From assembly GCF_019801965.1 (NCBI RefSeq), contig NZ_JAHVIA010000001.1:372001-436000 (forward strand): 64,000 bases of DNA, in the 5' to 3' direction. The notes beneath the pieces were generated by a model. That model was given only the letters and a program-made list of their open reading frames with translations, did no database searches and was not told the origin of the DNA. Both the position numbers and the translations under genes were made by a program. Positions 1 to 7,794 of the stretch are shown in pieces. The stretch comes from Salipiger bermudensis. GTDB taxonomy: Bacteria; Pseudomonadota; Alphaproteobacteria; Rhodobacterales; Rhodobacteraceae. The stretch's first letter is position 1. Every line of letters starts with the position of its first letter.

Positions 1-180
1 GCAACGTGAAGCGACGGAAGCGCTAAGGGGCGCTCCAGGGCTCTATGACGTCAAAATCGTCGGCCTCGGGCCGGCTCGGGGCGTGGCCGGGATCGCGCGC
101 TCTTGGGCTGGGAACGGGATCGTGCGCGCTCGGGGTGGGGCCGCCCTCGATGGCGACCACCCGCAGCGTCGGGGAACGGC

Positions 181-389
181 TTACGGACCAGAAACGAGCG
201 TCATCGAGAACTCCGGCGGCAGCCGCTCCTTTTGGAAGACGCGCTGCTGCGACGTGGTGATCCGGAGCTCATGGCATTGCTCCGCCGCGGAGCACCAGGC
301 GCGAGCAGCTCCTGTCGCAACACGTTGTCCCGCCGCGTCATCTTCGCGATCTCGAAGCGCAGATGGTGAAGCTCGTCAACCGTGTGCAT
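181..389 (-). pseudogene. small gene apparently broken by a one-base frameshift
   Basis: I do not recognise a characterised family. Read from the ATG at 389, the first 38 or so codons look like a real protein (MHTVDELHHLRFEIAKMTRR...) and sit behind a strong Shine-Dalgarno (GAGGAGG, about 8 bases upstream). The frame then turns into a Ser/Arg-rich string typical of off-frame GC-rich DNA and stops at 201. Near position 281 the protein-like reading continues in the -1 frame (ELRITTSQQRVFQKERLPPEF...) and stops at 181. One missing base would restore a single product of about 69 residues. This could be a pseudogene, a sequencing error or programmed frameshifting. I see no classical slippery heptamer at the junction. 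Confidence 0.4.
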
Positions 390-469
390 CGGCTCACCCT
401 CCTCGCGGCAGGATGCTGCGATGATGGCAAACAGGTGGCTAACAAGAGCCCGTTTCCAGGCCGTCCAGC

Positions 470-503
470 AAAAAGCCCCCTCCGCCGAACGGCGGAGAGG
501 GCC
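470..503 (-). terminator. rho-independent terminator of the 95-aa membrane protein gene
   Basis: Read on the minus strand, the stem CTCCGCCG/CGGCGGAG (480-497, AA loop), extended by GGGC/GCCC after one mismatch, is followed by a run of five T (470-474). It lies 34 bases beyond the stop codon of the gene at 537-824. Confidence 0.75.
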
Positions 504-536
504 TTTGCGTGCCTTACGTCCTTGAGGGACGCGGTA

Positions 537-824
537 TCAGCCGTCGTCTTCCGGCGGGTTCACTTCGACGGTCGGCAGCTCGATTTGCGCTTCCTTGGTG
601 TCGACATCGACGTCGACATCCGGGACTTCCACGGTCTCGGTGGTGGTGCCGGTCTCGATCGTGCCCACTTCGGCATCGACCTCGGGCAGCTCACCGCCCT
701 CGACGGCGACGTCCACGTCGGGCAGCGAGCCCTCTTCGGTCACGTCGAAATCAATCATGTAGGAGCCGATGGCGATCACGGCGACGGCAACGGCGGCAAT
801 GGCGATAACGGGTCCGGTTCTCAT
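537..824 (-). CDS. small acidic single-span membrane or exported protein
   Basis: This 95-residue protein has a hydrophobic N-terminal segment (about residues 4-22, PVIAIAAVAVAVIAIGSYMI). The rest is highly acidic and Val/Asp/Glu-rich, with a VDVDVD run and a ProGluAspAspGly end, and would lie outside the membrane. I do not recognise a domain. AGAAGGA precedes the ATG at 824 by about 9 bases, which supports this start, and a terminator follows. The acidic, low-complexity exterior would suit a periplasmic metal- or cation-binding role, but that is only inference. Confidence 0.6.
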   Translation of the reverse strand: MRTGPVIAIAAVAVAVIAIGSYMIDFDVTEEGSLPDVDVAVEGGELPEVDAEVGTIETGTTTETVEVPDVDVDVDTKEAQIELPTVEVNPPEDDG

Positions 825-1008
825 ATCGGATGTCCTTCTGTCTGGTCTCTTTTCCGCGAGGCGCTCACGCCCCTGTTATTGACCAGACAACCCGCCATGA
901 CGGCGTTTGGTTCCCGCGCCTGACGGCGGGGAACGGCGCGATTGCGCCGAAGCGCCCCGACTCGGGGAACTGCCGCCTCCCCTGCTGCAGGTGTCGACTC
1001 GGCGGTCG

Positions 1009-1278
1009 TCAGCCGCAGAACAGCCTGAGGATCACGCCGTCATCGTCGGTCTCGATGTTCAGCCGCTCGGCCAGGAATTCCAACGTCATCGGCTGGCCCT
1101 GCTTCAGCACGCGGATCTGCGCGTCGGCGGGCAGGGTCACGGCGGCCACGTTGGTTCCGACAAGGTCGCTATAGGCTGCCATTCCGCAGGTGTCCTCGGC
1201 ATCGGTGGCAAGCGGTTCCTCGGCCATGCAAGCCGTCAGCGGCAGCGCCGCGAGTGCCATGAGGGCGATATGTTTCAT
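1009..1278 (-). CDS. peptidase inhibitor I78 family lipoprotein
   Basis: The 89-residue product has a lipoprotein signal (ALMALAALPLTAC, lipobox LTAC). Its mature part carries the I78 signature: CGMAAYSDLVG at about residues 31-41, then LPADAQIRVLKQG and a C-terminal LNIETDDDGVILRLFCG. I78 proteins resemble small inhibitors of secreted proteases; here it would act at the outer or inner membrane face. The start at 1278 is chosen because AAGGAG lies just upstream and the signal peptide begins there; a longer in-frame start at 1389 gives only Arg-rich junk. It is a single gene facing away from the lipoprotein gene at 1608. Confidence 0.82.
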   Translation of the reverse strand: MKHIALMALAALPLTACMAEEPLATDAEDTCGMAAYSDLVGTNVAAVTLPADAQIRVLKQGQPMTLEFLAERLNIETDDDGVILRLFCG

Positions 1279-1607
1279 CGGTCTTCTCCTTGTTCCTGCG
1301 GCCGAGCCCCTGCCGTGGCGGCAGGCGCGGGCGCTGGTTCGGCTCCGATCCTGGCCGGCGGTGGCGCCGCCGCTGCAGCATCGAGCCACTGCCCCGCACT
1401 CAAGTCCTATCGCGGCGCGCGGCGGCGCGTCGAGGATGAAACGCAGGCGGCGCGCCGTCCCGTCGCTGCGCAGGGCACATTCGGATCAGCCCCGCAATCA
1501 CTAGCGATCCAGAGCGGCGCCGCCGAGGCACCGGGGCGGCAGCACGGGGGCGTGATCGTTTGATCTGAGACAATCGACGCGCGCGCGTTTCCGGTTAAGC
1601 TGTGGCC
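1279..1607. other. intergenic region, nothing recognised
   Basis: This is 329 bases between two divergent lipoprotein genes. It must hold both promoters. I see no convincing inverted repeat, RNA element or extra ORF; the open frames across it have off-frame Arg/Ser/Pro composition. Confidence 0.5.
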
Positions 1608-2003
1608 ATGAGACTCACGACCGCCATTCCGCTGATCGGGCTGCTTGCCCTGACGGCCTGCGCGACCCCGCGCGAGGCCTGCATTCGCGACGCTGCCGCT
1701 CCCTGGCGTGGCGCCGTGGCCGAGCGCGAGAGGATCGCGCAGGACCTGGCCCGGGGCTATACCTTCAAGACCGAGTTCGAGCGCGTCGAGCGCCAGAGAT
1801 GGTGCCGCAACGGCGCGGCGCTCTATCCCTGCTGGACCACCGACACCCAGCCCGTGACACGCCGGATCCCGGTCGACGCGGAGGCCCTGCGGGCCCGGGA
1901 TGCCGAGCTTGCCGCCGCCATCCCCGCGCTGCGCAGCGCCGCCGAAGCGGATGTCAGGCAATGCCAGGCCACCTATCCCGAAGAGTCCACACCGCCCGGC
2001 TGA
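1608..2003 (+). CDS. putative lipoprotein, unknown function
   Basis: The 131-residue product begins with a lipoprotein signal peptide (LIGLLALTAC, Cys about residue 18). The mature part has four further cysteines (REACIRD, QRWCRNG, LYPCWTT, VRQCQAT), which could make two disulfides, and a mostly helical, charged sequence. I do not recognise a named family. The ATG at 1608 fits the signal peptide; a GTG two codons upstream (1602) is an alternative. The Cys pattern and export signal argue for a periplasmic or outer-membrane structural role. Confidence 0.65.
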   Translation: MRLTTAIPLIGLLALTACATPREACIRDAAAPWRGAVAERERIAQDLARGYTFKTEFERVERQRWCRNGAALYPCWTTDTQPVTRRIPVDAEALRARDAELAAAIPALRSAAEADVRQCQATYPEESTPPG

Positions 2004-2437
2004 GGGCGCTTGCCGGCCCGATCTGGAGCGGGCACCGCTGAGCGGTCAGTGCCCCTCGCCCCGATTGATCTCGTCCGGGACGGGTTCGCCCTTCGGCGGT
2101 TGCTTCGCCATCTCCCCGGAAATTCGCCAGAGGCCTATTGGAGCGCTGGTCTCGGAAGCATGGCCTCCGCACCGGCCACGCGCGCCTGCTCCGTGCCGCA
2201 TTCGGCTCCGTGCGTCTGGCGGCCCCGTTTCGGTGCGGAAACGCCTGTGCGACGGCCCCGCCCCCGGCCCCAACTGCCTGTCATATGAGCTTTACGAAAA
2301 CAGGGTAGCCAAGAGCCCGACACCGCATATTGCGAGGCTTGCCAGAGGGCAAACGCGAGATATAGTGGTTCAAGACTGGGGCGGGCTGTCCCGCTCTGGT
2401 GCTTCTAAGGCAGTCAGGGCAGGGAACGAGTCACTCC
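2004..2437. other. intergenic region before the HNH gene
   Basis: These 434 bases hold no clear gene apart from a possible 21-codon ORF on the minus strand (2046-2111). The stretch around 2270-2400 is less GC-rich (tcatatgagctttacgaaaa...), as expected for a promoter of the HNH gene, but I cannot fix -35/-10 boxes with confidence. Confidence 0.4.
2046..2111 (-). CDS. possible 21-residue ORF ending in EINRGEGH
   Basis: On the minus strand, ATG at 2111 opens a reading frame for MAKQPPKGEPVPDEINRGEGH. Unlike the surrounding off-frame translations, it is hydrophilic and protein-like. I associate endings of the form PDEINRG with small uncharacterised alphaproteobacterial proteins, but that is memory and unverified. 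The ribosome site is weak, with GGGGAG touching the start. It could be chance. Confidence 0.25.
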   Translation of the reverse strand: MAKQPPKGEPVPDEINRGEGH

Positions 2438-3022
2438 ATGGACGGCAATTTCAGAACGCATTTCGTCAGGGAACCATCGGCGCTGAAGCAGCATCCGGCG
2501 CTGGTGCTCAACGCGGATTACCGCCCCCTCTCCTACTACCCTCTGTCGCTTTGGCCCTGGCAGGAAGCGGTGAAGGCGGCCTTCCTCGACAGGGTGGACA
2601 TCATCGCCGAGTATGACGAGGAGGTCCGAAGCCCCTCGATGACGCTCAAGATCCCGAGCGTCGTGGTGCTGAAAGATTACGTGAAACCGAGGAAGCGCGT
2701 GGCATTCACGCGCTTCAATCTTTTTCTGAGGGACGAATTCTGCTGCCAGTATTGCGGCTCGAAGGGCGAACTGACCTTCGATCACGTGGTGCCGCGCGCC
2801 GCCGGGGGCGTCACCAGCTGGGAAAACGTCGTCGCCGCCTGCGCCCCCTGCAACCTGCGCAAAGGCTCGAAATCGCTGCGCAAGGCCAACATGTCGCTGC
2901 GCAAGATCCCGCGTCAGCCGGGCGCCTCGGAGCTGATGAATGTCGGGCGCAAGTTCCCGCCCAACCACCTCCATGACAGCTGGATCGATTTCCTCTACTG
3001 GGATGCCGAGCTCGAGGCCTGA
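2438..3022 (+). CDS. HNH endonuclease family protein
   Basis: The 194-residue protein has an N-terminal region (VLNADYRPLSYYPLS) typical of the solitary bacterial HNH proteins that are not homing enzymes. An HNH/zinc module follows at about residues 100-140: FCCQYCG (C103, C106), DHVVPRAAGG (D115, H116), N130, and CAPC (C135, C138). The two CxxC pairs bind zinc and the D-H...N residues are the nuclease centre, so all key positions are present. The ATG at 2438 begins the conserved part; an upstream in-frame start at 2399 adds an unconserved 13 residues. This family is chromosomal and near-universal in roseobacters; its physiological substrate is not known to me. Confidence 0.85.
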   Translation: MDGNFRTHFVREPSALKQHPALVLNADYRPLSYYPLSLWPWQEAVKAAFLDRVDIIAEYDEEVRSPSMTLKIPSVVVLKDYVKPRKRVAFTRFNLFLRDEFCCQYCGSKGELTFDHVVPRAAGGVTSWENVVAACAPCNLRKGSKSLRKANMSLRKIPRQPGASELMNVGRKFPPNHLHDSWIDFLYWDAELEA

Positions 3023-3109
3023 GCGCTCCCCAGGCCTCTGCCGCTTGCCTCGCGGCGCCGCCCGTCCTAAGCCCCGCGCGGGCGCCGCCGGGCGCCGGAA
3101 AGGGGTGCC

Positions 3110-4321
3110 ATGCTGCTCTATCGCCTGATCGTCTCGATCTTTGCCGCCGTCGTGCTGGCACGCCTCGCGCTGCTTCGCGACTGGGCGGCCCTGCGCCAGC
3201 GGCTCGCCCGGAGCCCCGCCCGGCCCGGCCCGCATCTGTGGCTGCACGCCGCCTCGAATGGTGAGCTCGCCTCGGCCAAGCCCCTGATCACCGCGCTGCA
3301 GGAGGCCCGGCCCGACCTCGCGCTGCTCGTCACCTGCAATTCCGAAGGCGGGGTGGCACTGGCCGAGAGCTGGGGGCTGCCCGCGCGTCTGGCGCCGCTG
3401 GACCTCGCGCGCGTCGCCCGCCGGATGCATCGCGACTGGAACGTGCGCGCACACATCACGCTCGAGTCCGAGCTCTGGCCCAACCGCGTCCGGACCTGCC
3501 CCGGACCGGTCTTCGTGATCGGCGGACGGCTGAGCGAGGGCACGGCGAAGGGCTGGCGGCTGTTCGACGGTCTGCTGCCGCGGGTGCTCGGGCGGCTGCG
3601 CTATGTCTCGGCGCAGGATGCGGGCTCGCTAGGGCGCTACCGGGCCGCCGGTCTGCCGGAGGCCGCCGCCGGGCCGGTGCTGAACCTCAAGGAATTCTAC
3701 GCCCCCGATCCCCGGCGCGACGCCACGCTGGCCGCCGCGTTCGACCGGGCGCAGACATGGCTCGCCGCCTCGACCCACGAGGGCGAGGAAGAGACCGTGC
3801 TGGCGGCGCACAAGCTGGCGCGCGCGCAGGAGCCTACGTTGCGGCTGATCCTCGCGCCGCGCCATCCGCGCCGTGGCGATGCGGTCGAGCAGTTGATCCT
3901 CGAGGCGGGGCTGAGCTGCGCTCGTCGCAGCCGGGGTGAGGCAGCGGAGGGCGCCGAGGTCTATCTCGCCGATACGCTGGGCGAGATGGGGCTGCTCTAC
4001 CCGCTGGCGGGGCGGCTCTTCATCGGCGGCACGCTGACCGATCGCGGCGGCCACACGCCTTTCGAGCCCGCCGCCTATGCCACCGCCCTGCTGCACGGCC
4101 CCGACGTCGCGAACCACGCCGCCCCCTTCGCACGGCTTAGCGCCGCCCGCGCCGCCATCGAGGTGGCCGATGCGCCCGCGCTGGCCGAGGCGCTCAACCG
4201 GCTTGCCGCCCGCGACGCGCAGGAGGCGCTGGGACAGGCCGCCCAGGAAACCCTCCGGCCCGAGACCGATCTCGAGGAACTCGTCGCGGCGATCACGCAA
4301 CGGCTGGACCCGCCCGGTTAG
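3110..4321 (+). CDS. waaA: 3-deoxy-D-manno-octulosonic acid transferase
   Basis: The 403-residue protein matches Kdo transferase (GT30). It has an N-terminal membrane segment (about residues 4-22), then HAASNGE (the family's HAxSxGE, with the general-base Glu) and LESELWPN (family ESE/ETE-WPN). The C-terminal half has LAASTHEGEEE, the acceptor/donor loop LADTLGEMGLLYPLA, and FIGGTLTDRGGHTPFEPAAY. It transfers Kdo from CMP-Kdo to a lipid A precursor on the cytoplasmic face of the inner membrane. The length is near the usual 420. It stands between the HNH and Nudix genes rather than in an LPS operon. The partner exporter gene (msbA-like) is at 58.4 kb. Confidence 0.93.
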   Translation: MLLYRLIVSIFAAVVLARLALLRDWAALRQRLARSPARPGPHLWLHAASNGELASAKPLITALQEARPDLALLVTCNSEGGVALAESWGLPARLAPLDLARVARRMHRDWNVRAHITLESELWPNRVRTCPGPVFVIGGRLSEGTAKGWRLFDGLLPRVLGRLRYVSAQDAGSLGRYRAAGLPEAAAGPVLNLKEFYAPDPRRDATLAAAFDRAQTWLAASTHEGEEETVLAAHKLARAQEPTLRLILAPRHPRRGDAVEQLILEAGLSCARRSRGEAAEGAEVYLADTLGEMGLLYPLAGRLFIGGTLTDRGGHTPFEPAAYATALLHGPDVANHAAPFARLSAARAAIEVADAPALAEALNRLAARDAQEALGQAAQETLRPETDLEELVAAITQRLDPPG

Positions 4322-4359
4322 CGGATGCATGGTCGGGGAGACTCGAAAGAAGACCGATC

Positions 4360-4821
4360 ATGCCCAATGCTTCCGTCCGCAAGGTCCTGAAGACCCCCCG
4401 CATCAAGAAGATCCGCCGCCTGCAATACGCGGCGCTCTGCTATCGGCTCAATGGCGGCAAGGTGCAGATCCTGATGATCACCAGCCATAGCGGCCACCGC
4501 TGGACGATCCCCAAGGGCTGGCCGATGAGCGGCCGCAAGCCGGAAGAGACCGCAGCCCGCGAGGCCTGGGAAGAGGCCGGCGTGCGCGGCAAGGCCACCG
4601 ACAACTGCATCGGCGGCTTCGCCTATCGCAAGCGCGCCAACCCGCAGCCGCATTTCGCGCTGGTCTTCCCGGTCCACGTGCGCAAGCTCGAAAAGCGCTT
4701 CCCCGAGCGCGGTGAGCGCAAGCGGCGCTGGGTGAGCCGCCGCAAGGCCGCCTCGATGGTCAAGGAAAAGGAGCTGGCACAGCTTCTGGAGCGCTTCGAC
4801 CCGGCGGCGCTCGGCCGCTAA
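4360..4821 (+). CDS. Nudix hydrolase
   Basis: This 153-residue Nudix protein has RWTIPKGWPMSG followed by AAREAWEEAGVRG at about residues 44-75, the REAWEEAG core that binds metal. The GWP variant of the box is typical of diphosphoinositol-polyphosphate/dinucleoside-polyphosphate-type Nudix enzymes. The C-terminus (ERGERKRRWVSRRKAASMVKE) is basic. It probably cleaves nucleoside or inositol diphosphate derivatives, but the substrate cannot be read from sequence. It starts 38 bases after waaA and may be cotranscribed with it. Confidence 0.88.
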   Translation: MPNASVRKVLKTPRIKKIRRLQYAALCYRLNGGKVQILMITSHSGHRWTIPKGWPMSGRKPEETAAREAWEEAGVRGKATDNCIGGFAYRKRANPQPHFALVFPVHVRKLEKRFPERGERKRRWVSRRKAASMVKEKELAQLLERFDPAALGR

Positions 4822-4881
4822 AGCCGCTTGATATTTCGGCCCAAACCACTAGATCTCATCCGATAATCCCGGAAAAATCAG

Positions 4882-5316
4882 ATGATCCAGTATTCTCTCA
4901 GATGCGCGCAGGACCATCGCTTCGACAGCTGGTTCCAGTCCGCAAGCGCCTTCGACAAGCTGCGCGCCGCAGGCATGGTGAGCTGCGCGGTTTGCGGCTC
5001 GACGGAGGTGGAGAAAGACCTGATGGCGCCGCGCGTGAACGCAGGCCACGAAAAGCCCAAGGCGGCCCCCGAGGCGCCGCTCTCGGCCCCGGCAAGCCCG
5101 GCGGAGCAGGCGCTGCGCGAACTGCGCAAGGAGATCGAGAAAAACTCCGATTATGTCGGTCGCGATTTCGCCCGCGAGGCCCGCGCCATGCATTCCGGTG
5201 AGGCGCCGGCGCGCTCGATCTGGGGCGAGACCCGCGGCGACGAGGCGAAGAAGTTGATCGAAGAGGGCGTGCCCGTCGCGCCCCTGCCCTTCCTGCCGAC
5301 ACGGAAATCGAACTGA
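4882..5316 (+). CDS. DUF1178 family protein
   Basis: The 144-residue protein begins MIQYSLRCAQDHRFDSWFQS and has C-A-V-C at about 35-38, the Cys pairs and N-terminal signature of DUF1178. Those Cys suggest a small zinc ribbon. The C-terminal part (YVGRDFAREARAMHSGEAPARSIWGE) is the other conserved block of the family; between them is an Ala/Pro/Glu-rich linker. Function is unknown. Its stop codon overlaps the start of the next gene by one base (TGATG), so the two are likely translationally coupled. Confidence 0.88.
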   Translation: MIQYSLRCAQDHRFDSWFQSASAFDKLRAAGMVSCAVCGSTEVEKDLMAPRVNAGHEKPKAAPEAPLSAPASPAEQALRELRKEIEKNSDYVGRDFAREARAMHSGEAPARSIWGETRGDEAKKLIEEGVPVAPLPFLPTRKSN

Positions 5317-5960
5317 TGCGCGCCTTGATCACCGGCGCCAACCGCGGCATTGGCGCGGCGCTCTCCTTCGAGCTGGCGGCGCGCGGATGCGATGTCATCG
5401 GCACCGCCCGCAACAGCGACGGGCTCGAGCGGCTGGACGTGACCGATCCGGCCTCCGTCGGTGCCCTCGCCGAGCGTCTCGACGGCGTCGCGCTCGAGGC
5501 GCTGGTCTGCAATGCCGGCGTCTATCTCGACAAGGGCCAGCCGCTCGAGGGCGGCTATCCCGCCGCCATGTGGGCCGAGACCTTCGCCGCCAACGTCACC
5601 GGCGTCTTCCTGACCGTGCAGGCGCTGCTGCCGCACCTGCGCTGTGGTGCCGCTCCGCGCATCATGATCATCTCGTCGCAGATGGCGTCGCACACCCGCG
5701 CCCCCGGCGGCAGCTACATCTACCGCGCCTCCAAGGCGGCGGCGCTGAACCTCGGCCGCAATCTCGCCGCCGATCTGAAGCCCGAAGGCATCGCGGTGGG
5801 CATCTACCATCCCGGCTGGGTGCAGACCGACATGGGCGGCACTGCCGCCGAGATCACCCCCGCCGAGGCCGCCAGCGGCCTTGCCGACCGGCTGCAGGCG
5901 CTGAGCATTGAGACAACCGGCTGCTTCGAGACCTGGGATGGCCGCGCCCATCCCTACTGA
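5316..5960 (+). CDS. SDR family NAD(P)-dependent oxidoreductase
   Basis: The 214-residue short-chain dehydrogenase has the cofactor motif TGANRGIG near residue 7, CNAG near residue 64, a catalytic Ser in IISSQM and the YxxxK pair (YRASK) near residue 140. All active-site residues are present. It resembles the cytoplasmic Rossmann-only SDRs annotated as C-factor-like; the substrate is unknown. It overlaps DUF1178 by one base upstream and the NTF2-like gene by 23 bases downstream, which suggests one operon. Confidence 0.86.
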   Translation: MRALITGANRGIGAALSFELAARGCDVIGTARNSDGLERLDVTDPASVGALAERLDGVALEALVCNAGVYLDKGQPLEGGYPAAMWAETFAANVTGVFLTVQALLPHLRCGAAPRIMIISSQMASHTRAPGGSYIYRASKAAALNLGRNLAADLKPEGIAVGIYHPGWVQTDMGGTAAEITPAEAASGLADRLQALSIETTGCFETWDGRAHPY

Positions 5961-6396
5961 GCCGCAGGCGTTTCCGGCCGCCTTCGCCCGCGCCTGGGCC
6001 AGCCGCAGCGGCGCCGAGATCGCGGCGCTGTTCACCGAGGATGCGGATTTCGTCAACGTCACCGGGCTCTGGTGGACCGGCCGCGACGCCATTGCCAAAC
6101 CCCACGACTACGCACTGAACAGCTTCTTCGCCGAGACCGAGCTGCGCCCCGGCCGTATCGAGACCCGCCTGCTCGGGGCCGAGCACGCGGTGGTCCGCGG
6201 CCGCTTCACCCTCACCGGTCAGACGCTCCCGGGCGGCGGTACGGCTGGCCCGCGTCAGACCATCCTCGTCTTCGTGCTCGCCCGCGGCCCCGAAGGCTGG
6301 CGCGCGGTGACGGCGCAGAACACCGACGTGGCGCCGGGCAAGGAGACCCACGTCAACGATGACGGGCTCAGCGCGGTCGACTACCGCCGCCCGTGA
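5938..6396 (+). CDS. SgcJ/EcaC-type (NTF2-fold) protein
   Basis: The 152-residue product has the SnoaL/DUF4440 pattern: FARAWASRSGAEIAALFTEDADFVNVTG, then WWTGRDAI near residue 45, a beta-rich middle, and GWRAVTAQNTD near the end. Proteins of this fold are small isomerases, hydrolases or ligand-binding proteins; the function here is unknown. The start at 5938 is preferred because the conserved sequence begins right after it, although it lies within the SDR coding region. An earlier in-frame start at 5908 is possible. Confidence 0.8.
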   Translation: MAAPIPTEPQAFPAAFARAWASRSGAEIAALFTEDADFVNVTGLWWTGRDAIAKPHDYALNSFFAETELRPGRIETRLLGAEHAVVRGRFTLTGQTLPGGGTAGPRQTILVFVLARGPEGWRAVTAQNTDVAPGKETHVNDDGLSAVDYRRP

Positions 6397-6506
6397 GGCC
6401 TGCGCGCGGTGCCCGGGCACCCCAGCCCCAAGCGCTTGAGCCTCTTGCGCGAAACGCGACAGCCGCGTAAACCGCGCCTGATTCAAGGCCATCCGGGGAA
6501 ACTCCC

Positions 6507-7745
6507 ATGCCCGTTCTCGTGATGAAATTCGGCGGCACGTCCGTGGCAACGCTCGACCGTATCCGGCGCGCGGCCAAACGCGTCGGTGTCGAGGTGGCCA
6601 AGGGCTACGACGTGATCGTGATCGTCTCGGCCATGTCCGGCGAGACCAACAAGCTCGTGGGCTATGTCGAAGAGACCTCGCCGCTGTTCGACGCGCGCGA
6701 ATACGACGCCGTGGTGAGCTCGGGCGAGAACGTCACCGCCGGCCTGATGGCGCTGACCCTGCAGGAGATGGACGTTCCGGCGCGCAGCTGGCAGGGCTGG
6801 CAGGTGCCGCTCAACACCACCAGCGCCCACAGCGCCGCGCGCATCGTCGACATCCCCACCGACAACATCAATCGCAAGTTCGGCGAGGGCATGAAGGTGG
6901 CCGTGGTCGCGGGCTTCCAGGGCATCTCGCCCGAGGGCCGCATCACCACGCTGGGCCGCGGCGGCTCCGACACCACCGCCGTCGCCTTCGCCGCCGCCTT
7001 CGAGGCAGAGCGCTGCGACATCTATACCGATGTCGACGGGGTCTACACCACCGACCCGCGGATCTGCGACAAGGCCCGCAAGCTCGACCGCATCGCCTTC
7101 GAGGAGATGCTCGAGCTGGCCTCGCTCGGGGCCAAGGTTCTGCAAACCCGCTCGGTCGAGCTGGCGATGCGCTACAATGTGAAGCTGCGGGTGCTCTCGA
7201 GCTTCGAGGAACAATCCGACGAGGCCGGCACGCTGGTCTGCGACGAGGAGGAAATCATGGAACTGAACGTTGTCTCCGGGGTCGCCCATTCCCGCGATGA
7301 AGCCAAGATGACCCTGATCTCGGTCGCCGACCGTCCGGGCATCGCCGCCGCCATCTTCACGCCGCTCTCCGAGGCCGGCGTGAATGTCGACATGATCGTG
7401 CAGAACATCTCGGAAGATGGCCGCACCGACATGACCTTCTCCTGCCCCACCAACCAGGTGGCGCGCGCGGAAGAGGCGCTGAAGAAGTCGAAAGAGGCCG
7501 GCGACATCAATTTCCACGACCTCGTGGCCGACACCGATGTCTGCAAGATCTCGGTGGTGGGCATCGGGATGCGCTCGCATACGGGCGTCGCCGCGAAGAT
7601 GTTCAAGGTGCTGTCCGATGAGGGTATCAACATCCGCGTCATTACAACCTCCGAGATCAAGATTTCTGTCCTAATCGACCGGAAATACATGGAACTCGCG
7701 GTTCAGGCGCTGCATGATGCCTTCGAACTCGAGAAGGCGGCCTGA
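6507..7745 (+). CDS. lysC: aspartate kinase
   Basis: The 412-residue enzyme phosphorylates L-aspartate, the first step to lysine, threonine and methionine. It starts with MKFGGTSVA (kinase motif KFGGTS), has GRGGSDTTAVA and DVDGVYTTDPR in the kinase domain (about residues 1-240), and ends with two ACT domains (about 265-335 and 345-410: ISVADRPGIAAAIF, ISVVGIGMRSHTGVAAKMF). The ACT pair is where lysine and threonine would bind for feedback control. Length matches the monofunctional class. The homoserine dehydrogenase gene of the same pathway is at 47.3 kb, so the pathway is not clustered. Confidence 0.96.
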   Translation: MPVLVMKFGGTSVATLDRIRRAAKRVGVEVAKGYDVIVIVSAMSGETNKLVGYVEETSPLFDAREYDAVVSSGENVTAGLMALTLQEMDVPARSWQGWQVPLNTTSAHSAARIVDIPTDNINRKFGEGMKVAVVAGFQGISPEGRITTLGRGGSDTTAVAFAAAFEAERCDIYTDVDGVYTTDPRICDKARKLDRIAFEEMLELASLGAKVLQTRSVELAMRYNVKLRVLSSFEEQSDEAGTLVCDEEEIMELNVVSGVAHSRDEAKMTLISVADRPGIAAAIFTPLSEAGVNVDMIVQNISEDGRTDMTFSCPTNQVARAEEALKKSKEAGDINFHDLVADTDVCKISVVGIGMRSHTGVAAKMFKVLSDEGINIRVITTSEIKISVLIDRKYMELAVQALHDAFELEKAA

Positions 7746-7794
7746 GATAAACCCGGGTCGCCCGGACAATGCGACGGGGACAGGTCTGATCACC

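Noticed and set aside
1-180. search for a gene in the first 180 bases
   Set aside because: The open frames are Arg/Gly/Trp-rich and lack ribosome sites; nothing could be supported.
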